This document shows positions 44,088 through 52,519 of a stretch of DNA of 64,000 nucleotides, piece after piece (positions within the stretch are counted from its first letter, which is position 1; each line of letters opens with the position of its first letter). The stretch comes from Bacteroidota bacterium (GTDB taxonomy: Bacteria > Bacteroidota > Bacteroidia > Chitinophagales > JADIYW01), in the NCBI GenBank assembly GCA_020436225.1, contig JAGQYE010000016.1, positions 1 through 64,000 of the forward strand, written 5' to 3'. The notes beneath the pieces were generated by a model. That model was not told where the DNA came from, did no database searches, and saw only the letters and a program-made list of their open reading frames with translations. Both the position numbers and the translations under genes were made by a program.

Positions 44088-45374
44088 TTAATCTTCCTTG
44101 TTTTTATAAGGTCTGATGATTAAGCGCAAAGTTCTGTCGTAGGTAAAATAATTGTACAACCAACCTACCGTAACAGAGATTTTATTTCTAAAACCAACTA
44201 AACTCATTACGTGTACAAAAAGCCAAGCTAACCAAGCTATAAAACCGCCCATTTTTATTCCGTTACTTTCCATAACGGCTTTGTTTCTGCCTACTGTAGC
44301 CATAGAGCCTTTATCAAAGTAGCGGAATTTTTGCGGTTCTTTTTTGTCGATTAAAGCTAATATATTTTTGGCAACCATTTCTCCTTGTTGAATAGCAACA
44401 GGCGCCACCATAGGATGTCCTTTCGGTGATTCTTCCGTTACCATTGCAGCGACATCTCCAATAGCAAAAATATTATCAAATCCTTTTATTTGGCAATGCT
44501 CATTCACTAAAAAACGATTTCCGCCAACAATACAATCCGGCGCAAAACCTTCTACTGTATTGCCTTTTACGCCGGCTGTCCAAATCAACGTATTGCTTTT
44601 TATCTTCATGCCGTCTTGTGCCGTCAATTCATCTCCGTTATAGTCGGTTACCATCGTATTTAACCAAACATTTACGCCAAAATTTTTCAGGTACTTCAAC
44701 GCTTTCGCTGAATTTTCCGGATGCATAGTGCCTAAAATTCTGTCGCTCGATTCAAACAAATGAATTTGCATCTTTCTAAAATCAATTTCAGGATAATCTT
44801 TAGGCAAGATATTTTTTTTCATTTCGCCAAGTGCACCGGCCAACTCAACTCCGGTTGGTCCACCACCTACAATAGAAATATTAATTAATTCTTCTTTGGT
44901 ATTTTCATCACTAGTGAGTAATGCTTCTTCAAAATTTTCTAAAATGAAACTTCTCAAATTTAATGCTTGCGGAATATCTTTCATCTGCATCATCTTAGAA
45001 TAAACTTCTTTTGGAAATTTAAAAAAGTTAGTCATGCTTCCTGTGGCGATAACTAAATAATCGTATTTTAAATCGCCGATATCAGTATGAACTTTTTGAT
45101 TTTTTAAATCGATGTTTCGAACTTCAGCCAAACGGAAAAGTCCATTCGGAATTTTCTGCATTAATTTGCGTAAAGGATATGCAATGCTATCCGGCTCTAA
45201 ACCTCCGGTTGCCACTTGATAAAGTAAAGGCTGAAAGCAATGGTAATTGTGTTTGTCTAATAAAACAATTTGCACATCTTTGTTTCTTAGCGTTTTTGCG
45301 ATTTCGATTCCACCAAAACCGCCGCCAATAATCACGACGCGTTTCTTTTGCGTTAAAGGTATTTTTAAGTCCAC
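44088..45374 (-). CDS. ndh: Type II NADH dehydrogenase (NDH-2)
   Basis: 428-residue single-subunit flavoprotein that passes NADH electrons to quinone without pumping protons. FAD-binding GGGFGG (17-22), the FQPLLYQVATGGLEP segment that lines the quinone site, NADH-binding VGGGPTGVELAG (~168-179), and FAIGDVA near residue 305; an amphipathic/hydrophobic C-terminal region (FIAWLAWLFVHVMSLVGF) for membrane attachment. It converges on the esterase gene with only 15 nt between. Confidence 0.92.
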   Translation of the reverse strand: MDLKIPLTQKKRVVIIGGGFGGIEIAKTLRNKDVQIVLLDKHNYHCFQPLLYQVATGGLEPDSIAYPLRKLMQKIPNGLFRLAEVRNIDLKNQKVHTDIGDLKYDYLVIATGSMTNFFKFPKEVYSKMMQMKDIPQALNLRSFILENFEEALLTSDENTKEELINISIVGGGPTGVELAGALGEMKKNILPKDYPEIDFRKMQIHLFESSDRILGTMHPENSAKALKYLKNFGVNVWLNTMVTDYNGDELTAQDGMKIKSNTLIWTAGVKGNTVEGFAPDCIVGGNRFLVNEHCQIKGFDNIFAIGDVAAMVTEESPKGHPMVAPVAIQQGEMVAKNILALIDKKEPQKFRYFDKGSMATVGRNKAVMESNGIKMGGFIAWLAWLFVHVMSLVGFRNKISVTVGWLYNYFTYDRTLRLIIRPYKNKED

Positions 45375-45485
45375 TTTTTTAAAGTTTTTGTTTGGTTTTA
45401 TTAGATTAACAAATTAAACTTCGTAAAGATATTAGAAGTATATTGATAAATGTTTAAATATTTCATACACTACTGTTATTTATCC

Positions 45486-45493
45486 TATATTTG
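45486..45493 (+). promoter_or_regulatory. Crotonase-gene promoter -7 box
   Basis: TATATTTG is a perfect TAnnTTTG, 33 nt upstream of the ATG at 45526; TTTC at 45461 is a weak -33. Confidence 0.5.
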
Positions 45494-45525
45494 TCAGCAA
45501 CTTTTAAGCGTAAAATTAACTGAAT

Positions 45526-46290
45526 ATGTCTCATATACACTTAATCAAGAAAGATAATTATGCCATTATACAAATGGATAGAGAAAAGGCAAATCCGATG
45601 AATTATGAATTTGTTGCAGGCTTGCGTATCGCTCTTAAAAATTTATTGGAAGATGATTCTATACAAGGTGCTATCATCAATGGGAAAGAGCATTTTTTTT
45701 CAGCAGGTTTAGATTTACCTGAATTATATGCATACGACGAACAACAATTTGAAAAGTTTTGGAAAAACTTTATGGAATTAGTTTGTGATTTAGTAGCATT
45801 TGATAAACCACTTATCGCATCTATAAATGGACATTCACCCGCAGGTGGTTGTGTGTTGGCTATTGGTTGCGATTATAGAGTGATGGCAGCAGGAAATTAT
45901 AAAATAGGATTAAATGAAATTCCAATTGGACTTATTGTGCCTCGTGGTATTTTTGATATTTATAGCTATTGGATAGGAAAGAAGTTAGCCTTTCAATATT
46001 TAATGGAAGGAAAATTATATTCACCGGAACATGCCAAAGAGATTGGATTAGTGGATGAAGTGGTGCCGGGAGAAAATGTATTGGAAACAGCTGAAAAGAA
46101 ACTGAAACAATATTTGCAATATGAACAAAATGGATGGAGAACAACAAAACGTCAATTTAAACGTGAGCAATTGCAATCCATTTCTTCTATTTCCGATTTT
46201 GAAATGAAAATGATGCTACGCCAATGGTGGAGCGCGCCGGTTCGCTCTATAGTTGAAAAATTTGTTGAAAATCTAAAGAAGAAAAATTAA
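45526..46290 (+). CDS. Enoyl-CoA hydratase/isomerase family protein
   Basis: 254-residue crotonase-fold protein. FSAGLDL (~57-63) and HSPAGGCVLAIGCDYRVMA supply the two oxyanion-hole strands; GLNEIPIGL follows. The canonical glutamates of enoyl-CoA hydratase in the active site are not clearly both present, so isomerase or another CoA reaction is possible (mitochondrial dodecenoyl-CoA isomerase-like overall). No fatty-acid genes are next to it. Confidence 0.82.
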   Translation: MSHIHLIKKDNYAIIQMDREKANPMNYEFVAGLRIALKNLLEDDSIQGAIINGKEHFFSAGLDLPELYAYDEQQFEKFWKNFMELVCDLVAFDKPLIASINGHSPAGGCVLAIGCDYRVMAAGNYKIGLNEIPIGLIVPRGIFDIYSYWIGKKLAFQYLMEGKLYSPEHAKEIGLVDEVVPGENVLETAEKKLKQYLQYEQNGWRTTKRQFKREQLQSISSISDFEMKMMLRQWWSAPVRSIVEKFVENLKKKN

Positions 46291-46304
46291 TTAAGTAATG
46301 TATT

Positions 46305-46438
46305 AATGAAATAATGTAGAAATGTAAAAAGCGCAGTTATTTTTTTTACTTTTTTGTTAATCTATCCTATTTAATTTCTTTATTTGTCTTTTTATAGAAA
46401 TGTTTAAACTAATTATTTAATTGCTTCATTATTTCATT
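46305..46438. repeat. AATGAAATAATG and its inverted copy
   Basis: AATGAAATAATG (46305-46316) and its complement CATTATTTCATT (46427-46438) flank 110 nt in the spacer before the methyltransferase gene. The same string occurs in the spacer before trpF. Confidence 0.4.
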
Positions 46439-46467
46439 GATTAATAGTTTTATTACATCATTAATAT

Positions 46468-47409
46468 ATGCAAGAAAAATTTATCGCTTTTGAAAATAGG
46501 TTGAGGAAAGTGTATAAACATTTTTCAAAAATTGCACGCAAGCAATCGGTTTCTTGCTATCGTGTGTATGCAGTTGATTTGCCCGAATTCCCTTTTATTA
46601 TTGATGTTTACAAAGATTGTGTTTATGTTGCTGAGTATAAAAGCAAACATAAATTAAGTGAGCAAGAATATTCAGATTGGTTATCTACTTCACTCCAAAT
46701 TATACAAACTGTATTTGATTTGCCTAAAGAAAATATTTTTTTGAAACTTCGAGAGCGGCAAAAAGGAGAGCAGCAATACGACAAACTTCATCAACACAAA
46801 CAAGAGCGCATTGTACAAGAAAATGGGTTGAGTTTTATTGTAAATCTATCCGATTATTTAGACACTGGTTTGTTTTTAGATCATCGTATTACGCGAAAGA
46901 TGGTTCAAGAAATGGCTGCTAATAAAAGCGTATTAAATTTATTTGCTTACACCGGGAGTTTTTCAGTTTATGCAGCTGCCGGAAATGCGAGTAAAATTAC
47001 CACAGTTGATATGTCGAACACCTATTGTACTTGGGCAAAAAGAAATTTCTCCTACAATAAATTATATGATGAAAGTAAACACACATTTGTTCGAGAGGAT
47101 GTCATAGAATATATAAAAGAAATACCTTCAAACTCGTACGATATTATTATTCTCGATCCGCCAACATTTTCTAATAGTAAAAAGATGAAATCTATTTTAG
47201 ATATTCAACAAAATCATGTTTCTTTAATTAATCGATGTTTGGATATTTTAAAAGAAAATGGAATACTGATTTTTAGTAATAATTATAGAAATTTTGTGTT
47301 AGATGCAGAGCATATCAAGAGTAATAAAATTAAAGATATAACGAAGCAAACAACACCTTTTGATTTTGAAGGAAGATTAAACCGTGTTTGTTTTCGGATT
47401 GAAAAATAA
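46468..47409 (+). CDS. RlmK-like 23S rRNA methyltransferase (standalone)
   Basis: 313-residue class-I SAM methyltransferase. N-terminal ~120 residues with a small beta-rich domain, then the core: NLFAYTGSFSVYAA (SAM motif I, 157-170), TTVDMSNTYCTWAKRNF, the catalytic motif IILDPPTFSNSKKM (227-240), and FSNNYRNF. These match the C-terminal (RlmK, m7G2069) half of E. coli RlmKL closely; the N-terminal RlmL half is missing. Site and product are inferred. Confidence 0.8.
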   Translation: MQEKFIAFENRLRKVYKHFSKIARKQSVSCYRVYAVDLPEFPFIIDVYKDCVYVAEYKSKHKLSEQEYSDWLSTSLQIIQTVFDLPKENIFLKLRERQKGEQQYDKLHQHKQERIVQENGLSFIVNLSDYLDTGLFLDHRITRKMVQEMAANKSVLNLFAYTGSFSVYAAAGNASKITTVDMSNTYCTWAKRNFSYNKLYDESKHTFVREDVIEYIKEIPSNSYDIIILDPPTFSNSKKMKSILDIQQNHVSLINRCLDILKENGILIFSNNYRNFVLDAEHIKSNKIKDITKQTTPFDFEGRLNRVCFRIEK

Positions 47410-47410
47410 A

Positions 47411-47929
47411 TTAATTCCTCAATTTTTGTGTACGTTCTTCTTTAGTCTTCTCTTCTTGGTTTGGCGTTAATGTGAAATTATTTTCTTTGGCAAAAGCAAT
47501 TTGCGCCGTTTGGAATTTGTCATCTAACGGATCTTCTTTTTTAGAAATTTTATCACCTAAAATGGTAATCTTATTATTGACTACTTCGCTACTCTCATTG
47601 TTTTTATTGATGATTAAATCTAACATTTCCTTGTATTCATTCTGAGTAATTGACAGATAGAATTTAAACAAGTTTTTTGCACTCTTTAAAAATTTCTTAT
47701 TGCCGTTAAATGGTTGCATCTCATCCAAAATAACTAAACTTTTTTTTACTTGTTGGTGAATATTATCTAAAGTAAAATCGTTTGGGTTTTGAGAGAAAGC
47801 TTTTATTGAAGTGCCAATTTTATTTTGTTCTATGATGATTTTATCGTTGTAATCAATCGCCGGATTGTCAGATGCAAAAGAAAATGTTGCCGATAAAAAC
47901 AAACATAAAATGAATGTGATTTTTTTCAT
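47411..47929 (-). CDS. Secreted hypothetical protein (tandem paralogue 1)
   Basis: 172 residues. Signal peptide ~1-19 (TFILCLFLSATFSFA), then a helical protein with a YNDKIIIEQNKIGTSI start, KKSLVILDEMQPFNG, AKNLFKFYLSI and a charged Lys/Glu tail. The same landmarks in the same order occur in the next gene upstream, so the two are tandem duplicates. Possibly LIC11966-like, but that is only an impression. It ends 1 nt from the convergent methyltransferase gene. Confidence 0.7.
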   Translation of the reverse strand: MKKITFILCLFLSATFSFASDNPAIDYNDKIIIEQNKIGTSIKAFSQNPNDFTLDNIHQQVKKSLVILDEMQPFNGNKKFLKSAKNLFKFYLSITQNEYKEMLDLIINKNNESSEVVNNKITILGDKISKKEDPLDDKFQTAQIAFAKENNFTLTPNQEEKTKEERTQKLRN

Positions 47930-47940
47930 TTTCTCAGTTT

Positions 47941-48405
47941 TTATTGTTGTAATTTATATTTAATACAGAATTGTTTTTGAGCATCTTCAAATGGAGGGAA
48001 AACTAATTGCATTTTGTTTTTCACGTTATCAAATATTCCATTCTTTTTTGCTTTAAAATCTTCGTTTCCCAATTCGGGATCTTCTACATATTTTAATAAT
48101 TGAGGGAAATCTATGTCAGCAATTTCTTTATACGTATTAAAGAGCGTTCGAGTCGCATTATAATAAGCGGTTTCGTTATTATAAATTTTTAAGCTATCTA
48201 AAAATTGAATGCTCTTTTTTATTTCAAATTTTAATATTTTCAAATTAAGTAACGTTGCACTTTTATTGAATTCATACATCTCATTTCCTATGCTTGCTTG
48301 AGCATCTAAAATAGAGTGATGGAAAACATATGCATTGACGTCATAATTCTGGGCAGATGCATTTTTTATTGTAAATAGAGTAATGCAAATTAGTAAGTAT
48401 CTCAT
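47941..48405 (-). CDS. Secreted hypothetical protein (tandem paralogue 2)
   Basis: 154 residues with a signal peptide (1-18, ending NASA). NAYVFHHSILDAQASIG, KKSIQFLDSLKIYNN, TRTLFNTYKEIADIDF parallel the downstream gene, 11 nt away, with low identity but identical spacing. Helical; function unknown. A weak TTGGCAC...TTG sigma-54-like element lies just upstream but is too close to the start to accept. Confidence 0.7.
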   Translation of the reverse strand: MRYLLICITLFTIKNASAQNYDVNAYVFHHSILDAQASIGNEMYEFNKSATLLNLKILKFEIKKSIQFLDSLKIYNNETAYYNATRTLFNTYKEIADIDFPQLLKYVEDPELGNEDFKAKKNGIFDNVKNKMQLVFPPFEDAQKQFCIKYKLQQ

Positions 48406-48472
48406 TTTTGATAAACAACAATTTAAGTGCCAATATAAGTAATTTGAAGGTCTTTCTTTTTAAAATGTTGGA

Positions 48473-49360
48473 TTAAAATTCCATTTCTCTTAAATCGTGG
48501 ATGATATCTGCCAAATAAGCTTTTGCATCAAATTTAGGATTGCCAATAAAAGGAATTAATCCTATCATATCGCCATGACTAACAGAAGGTGCTTCTTTCG
48601 TGAACATCAAACCTCTGTAATTGCCCCATTTACTCGATTCTATCCCAACCATTCCATCATTTTTACCTTCGTAATCCCGAATGATATAGGCCATTGTTTT
48701 CCATAAAATATGTGGATATTCTTTGTTGACGTGGCTGGCATAACTTTGGTAATATACTTTTGCAGAATCCGGAACTTCGTCATTAAAACGTTTCATGCCA
48801 TCTATGGTTATTTGTTCAACAGCACGTAAACTATCCGGACGTTTGTCACCGATTAATAATGCATAAAGGTTCACCAATCGAGCAGCTGCGAATTTAGGTA
48901 TCGGCAATTTCCCTACAATAATATCGGCTAATTTTGCTCCATAATGTGGCGTGCCTAAAGTAGTAATGCTTGCAACATGGTCGTCCATGCCTAATTTGCT
49001 GACTAAATAACGAGCTTCCAATCCACCTTTTGAATGCCCAATTATGTTTATCTTGTTTTTCTTAGTTTTCTCTAAAATATCCAAGATTCTAAATTTTAAT
49101 TTAATGGCATTATCAGGAATAGATAAAAATGCTGCTTGCTGTGCCGTGAAAACATCACAACCATATTGTTTTAAATAATCAGGGATGTTGCCCCAATATT
49201 GAATCAACTTATTCTCATCGTGAAATCCTAATCCACTGACTAAAATAACCGGATATTTAGTGTCGCAATAAGAAAGTTTTGTGTCAGAATTTTCTAAAGC
49301 CATATATAGTTCCAATAAAAAACAGATTTGCAAGATGAAAAGTTGAGTTTTAAAAAACAA
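48473..49360 (-). CDS. Triacylglycerol lipase-like alpha/beta hydrolase
   Basis: 295 residues. PVILVSGLGF (oxyanion region, ~37-46), nucleophile elbow GHSKGG (108-113, Ser110), a TTLGTPHYG strand typical of Pseudomonas-type lipases, an Asp in GKNDGMVG and a His in SVSHGDM as likely triad members. The first 19 residues are hydrophobic and may be a signal or anchor; alternatively translation starts at Met20 (49303). Substrate probably an acylglycerol. Confidence 0.8.
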   Translation of the reverse strand: MFFKTQLFILQICFLLELYMALENSDTKLSYCDTKYPVILVSGLGFHDENKLIQYWGNIPDYLKQYGCDVFTAQQAAFLSIPDNAIKLKFRILDILEKTKKNKINIIGHSKGGLEARYLVSKLGMDDHVASITTLGTPHYGAKLADIIVGKLPIPKFAAARLVNLYALLIGDKRPDSLRAVEQITIDGMKRFNDEVPDSAKVYYQSYASHVNKEYPHILWKTMAYIIRDYEGKNDGMVGIESSKWGNYRGLMFTKEAPSVSHGDMIGLIPFIGNPKFDAKAYLADIIHDLREMEF

Positions 49361-49410
49361 ATGTTTTCTAAAAAACTTTTTATCTTAACTATGAATTAAT
49401 ATTAAGATAG

Positions 49411-49441
49411 TTGCATTTTAAACAAATTCTATCTTAATTTG
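49411..49441 (+). promoter_or_regulatory. Promoter of the Phe/Tyr operon
   Basis: TTG (49411-49413), a 20-nt spacer and TTAATTTG (49434-49441; one mismatch to TAnnTTTG). Predicted start site is about 49448, just before the leader ORF's second ATG (49452), so the leader peptide would be almost leaderless. Confidence 0.45.
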
Positions 49442-49445
49442 CAAT

Positions 49446-49493
49446 ATGATAATGAACAATTTCTTTTACGGATATTATTTTTTTCGCGCATAA
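49446..49493 (+). CDS. Phe/Tyr-rich leader peptide of the pheA operon
   Basis: ATG 49446 (or 49452) to TAA 49491 encodes MIMNNFFYGYYFFRA, 15 residues with four Phe and three Tyr codons, almost contiguous. Such runs mark ribosome-stalling leader peptides of amino-acid attenuators. The stop codon is followed at once by alternative hairpins and a terminator ahead of pheA. The presence of both Phe and Tyr codons matches an operon that makes both. Confidence 0.8.
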   Translation: MIMNNFFYGYYFFRA

Positions 49494-49561
49494 GCGAGAC
49501 GAGTAATGCTGTAAAAAAATGTAAGTATAATGAGTCTCGAGTTAAATCGAGACTTTTTTTT
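49482..49561 (+). promoter_or_regulatory. Transcription attenuator of the Phe/Tyr operon
   Basis: Three mutually exclusive pairings are visible. 1:2, TTTCGC (49482-49487) with GCGAGA (49494-49499), folds across the leader stop. 2:3, CGAGAC (49495-49500) with GTCTCG (49534-49539), is the antiterminator. 3:4, AGTCTCGA (49533-49540) with TCGAGACT (49547-49554) plus an 11-T tract, is the terminator. A ribosome stalled at the FF/YY codons (49473-49484) would mask segment 1 and let 2:3 form; one reaching the stop would mask 1 and 2 so 3:4 terminates. Mechanism inferred from structure; not tested. Confidence 0.75.
49533..49561 (+). terminator. Leader terminator before pheA
   Basis: Perfect 8-bp stem AGTCTCGA-GTTAAA-TCGAGACT followed by T11, 18 nt before the pheA ATG (49579). 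Its only sensible role is inside the attenuator. Confidence 0.9.
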
Positions 49562-49578
49562 TGACTATAGTATAAAAT

Positions 49579-50421
49579 ATGAAACCAAACATTACTATTC
49601 AAGGATTTGAAGCTTCTTTCCACGAAATTGTTGCGTTACAGTTTTTTGGAAATGATATAAAAACTATAGAATGTAAAACATTTCCCAAATTGTTTGATGT
49701 CATGCATAAAAACAAAGCAGATTATGCAGTTTGTGCTATCGAAAATTCTATTGCAGGATCTATTTTACCCAATTATGCTCAACTTAGAAAATCAGATTTG
49801 AAAATTATTGGAGAAGTCTATCTAAGAATTGAAATGAATTTAATGGCATTGCCCAATCAAACAATAGAAGATATTACAGAAGTGCATTCACATCCAATTG
49901 CGTTGTTGCAATGTCAAAAATTATTCGAGAAATATCCAAGTATTCAATTGATTGAGTCGGCAGATACAGCTTTGAGTGCTAAAGAAATTAAAAATTATTC
50001 TATTAAACATAGAGCTGCCATTGCCAGTAAAAGAGCTGCCGAAATCTATGGATTAAATATTATTGCTGCAGATATTCATGATAATAAGAGAAATTTTACG
50101 CGTTTCCTGATTTTAACAAAACAACAAAATGAAGATCGCAAACCGGCAATAATCAATAAGTCTTCTTTGTCTTTTAGAACCAGCCACTTGCCGGGAAGTT
50201 TGGCAAAAGTATTAACTGTTATTGCCTCGCATAATATTAACCTTTCTAAAATTCAATCTTTGCCTGTTGTGGGCGAAGAGTGGCAATATTATATGTATGC
50301 TGATTTAGAATTTGACGAAGCGTCAACTTATTACAAAATGCTGGAAGAAGTTCAACCATACATTTCTGAATTAAAAATTTTAGGAGAATACCAACAAGGC
50401 GATAAAATAAATAAAGCATAA
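49579..50421 (+). CDS. pheA: Prephenate dehydratase (monofunctional)
   Basis: 280 residues; converts prephenate to phenylpyruvate for Phe synthesis. Prephenate-dehydratase domain (~1-180) with AIENSIAG (53-60), the SADTALSA segment and signature NFTRF (172-176); C-terminal ACT domain (~195-270; SLSFRTSHLPGSLAKVL and NLSKIQSLPVVGEEWQYYMYADLEF), the likely Phe-binding feedback site. No chorismate mutase domain is present; that activity is fused to the DAHP synthase at the operon end. Confidence 0.95.
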   Translation: MKPNITIQGFEASFHEIVALQFFGNDIKTIECKTFPKLFDVMHKNKADYAVCAIENSIAGSILPNYAQLRKSDLKIIGEVYLRIEMNLMALPNQTIEDITEVHSHPIALLQCQKLFEKYPSIQLIESADTALSAKEIKNYSIKHRAAIASKRAAEIYGLNIIAADIHDNKRNFTRFLILTKQQNEDRKPAIINKSSLSFRTSHLPGSLAKVLTVIASHNINLSKIQSLPVVGEEWQYYMYADLEFDEASTYYKMLEEVQPYISELKILGEYQQGDKINKA

Positions 50422-50442
50422 ACAACACAAAAAAAACGACCG

Positions 50443-51609
50443 ATGATTATCGAACCTGCTAATAAATTACAACACATCAACGAATACTATTTTAGTGCAA
50501 AGTTGAAAGAAATTGCAAAACTGAAAGCTGCAGGCAAACCAATTATTAATTTAGGAATTGGTAATCCGGATCAAGCACCATCTGCACAAACCATTGATGC
50601 ATTAAAACAATCTGCAAATCAGCCACAAAATCACGGATATCAAAGTTATATCGGCATTCCGGCTTTACGCCAAGCTATGAGTAATTGGTATATAAATACT
50701 TATGATGTTGAACTTAATCCTGAAACAGAAATTTTGCCATTGTTAGGTTCTAAAGAAGGAATTTCTTTTATTTCCAACGCATTCTTAAATCCAGGCGATA
50801 AAGTGTTGGTGCCCAATCCGGGTTATCCAACATATACTTCGGCAACGTATTTAGCCGGTGCTACTCCAATTTATTACGATTTAGATGAACAAGAAAATTG
50901 GATTCCTGATTTATCTTCTATCGATGAAAAAACATTGGAAGAAGTAAAACTCATGTGGGTAAATTATCCGAATATGCCAACCGGGGCAAGCGGCAACAAT
51001 GAAGTTTTTAAAACATTAATTGAAATTGCACATACTTTTAAAATTCTTATTGTAAATGATAATCCGTATAGTTTAGTTTTGAATGAAGATAAACCGGTTT
51101 CCATTTTACAAACTGAAGGCGCAAAAGCGGTTTGTTTAGAATTAAATTCATTGAGTAAATCGCACAATCTTGCAGGCGCCAGAATTGGGTTAATAGCAGG
51201 AGCGCAAGAGTATATCCAAACCATTTTAAAAGTAAAAAGCAATGTCGATTCAGGTATGTATTTGCCGGTACAAGCAGCAGCTATTGCCGCTTTGAGCAAT
51301 GATGATACATGGCATCAAAACAGAAATCTTGAATATAAAAAAAGAAGAACGTTCGCTTATCAAATTATGGATGCATTGGAATGTCAATATACAACTAAGC
51401 AAATTGGTATGTTTTTATGGGCAAAAATTCCGGATAAATATAAACATGTAGAAGAACTGACAGAGAAAATTTTACATGAAGCTGATGTGTTTATTACGCC
51501 CGGATTTATTTTTGGTAGTAATGGCGAAAGATATATTCGTATTTCGTTGTGCAGTCCTGAAAATGATTTAAAAGAAGCGTTAGAACGAATTAAAAAAATC
51601 CAAGCATAA
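50443..51609 (+). CDS. Class I/II (aspartate/aromatic type) aminotransferase
   Basis: 388 residues of the fold-type I PLP family. Schiff-base lysine K239 in LNSLSKSHNLAGARIG, NPGYPTY (125-131), VNDNPYS (204-210) and a C-terminal RISLC motif with the carboxylate-binding Arg. The SKSHNLAGARIG segment and its location between pheA and tyrA imply transamination of phenylpyruvate and hydroxyphenylpyruvate (or prephenate). Separated from both neighbours by 16-21 nt. Confidence 0.88.
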   Translation: MIIEPANKLQHINEYYFSAKLKEIAKLKAAGKPIINLGIGNPDQAPSAQTIDALKQSANQPQNHGYQSYIGIPALRQAMSNWYINTYDVELNPETEILPLLGSKEGISFISNAFLNPGDKVLVPNPGYPTYTSATYLAGATPIYYDLDEQENWIPDLSSIDEKTLEEVKLMWVNYPNMPTGASGNNEVFKTLIEIAHTFKILIVNDNPYSLVLNEDKPVSILQTEGAKAVCLELNSLSKSHNLAGARIGLIAGAQEYIQTILKVKSNVDSGMYLPVQAAAIAALSNDDTWHQNRNLEYKKRRTFAYQIMDALECQYTTKQIGMFLWAKIPDKYKHVEELTEKILHEADVFITPGFIFGSNGERYIRISLCSPENDLKEALERIKKIQA

Positions 51610-51625
51610 ATTGAAATAATAAAAG

Positions 51626-52468
51626 ATGAAAGTTGCAATTTTTGGTATCGGTTTAATTGGAGGTTCAGCAGCAAAAGATTTGCGAACTGCAAATTTTTGT
51701 ACAGAAATTATTGGAGTAGGAAGGAGCGAAGCAAGCAACAACAAAGCATTAGAATTAGGTTTGGTTGATAGAATAGTTTCTAAAGAAATTGCTGTTCAAG
51801 AAGCCGACGTAATTATACTTACAGTTCCTGTTAATAGTTTAATTCAAGAATTAATTTTTGTTTTAGATAATATACAGTCACACCAAACTGTTACGGATAT
51901 GGGCTCAACCAAAGGTATTATCATTGATGCTATAAAAGAGCATCCAAACAGAAAACGCTACGTTGCTTCACATCCTATGGCAGGAACAGAAAATAGCGGG
52001 CCTTCAGCAGCTATTTCAAATTTGTTTAAAAATAAAATTTGCATCATCTGTGATAAAGAAAACAGCGATGCCGATGCGATAGCCAATGTTGAAGCGTTAT
52101 ACAATACGCTTGGAATGCGCATAAAATATATGGATGCACATCAACACGATATGCACGCCGCATATATTTCTCATATTTCTCACATCAGCTCGTTTGTGTT
52201 GGCAGCCACTGTTTTAGAAAAGGAAAAAGATGAAGCCGCTATTTTAGAAATGGCAGGTGGTGGTTTCGAAAGCACTGTACGTTTAGCCAAAAGTTCGCCG
52301 GAAATGTGGGCGCCAATTTTTCAACAAAACAAGAATTATTTACTCGAAGTGATGGATACGTATATCGAGAAAATGTATCACTTTAGAAATTTAATCAATA
52401 AAAATAAAGATGAAGAACTCTTACATTTTATGCAGGAAGCCAATGAAATCAGGAAAATATTAAAATAA
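51626..52468 (+). CDS. tyrA: Prephenate dehydrogenase
   Basis: 280 residues; NAD(P)-dependent oxidative decarboxylation of prephenate to 4-hydroxyphenylpyruvate for Tyr. Rossmann GIGLIGGS (7-14), TDMGSTKG, and the catalytic His H116 in SHPMAGTE. No fused chorismate mutase or ACT domain. Third gene of the operon. Confidence 0.95.
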   Translation: MKVAIFGIGLIGGSAAKDLRTANFCTEIIGVGRSEASNNKALELGLVDRIVSKEIAVQEADVIILTVPVNSLIQELIFVLDNIQSHQTVTDMGSTKGIIIDAIKEHPNRKRYVASHPMAGTENSGPSAAISNLFKNKICIICDKENSDADAIANVEALYNTLGMRIKYMDAHQHDMHAAYISHISHISSFVLAATVLEKEKDEAAILEMAGGGFESTVRLAKSSPEMWAPIFQQNKNYLLEVMDTYIEKMYHFRNLINKNKDEELLHFMQEANEIRKILK

Positions 52469-52519
52469 ACTTTATAATCTAACTAATTACAAATCACTAA
52501 TAACACATAACTTTATAAC

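Noticed and set aside
48417-48433. Minus-strand TTGGCAC-N5-TTGT as a second sigma-54 promoter
   Set aside because: The essential GC of the -12 element is GT, and the start site would fall at the start codon of the gene.
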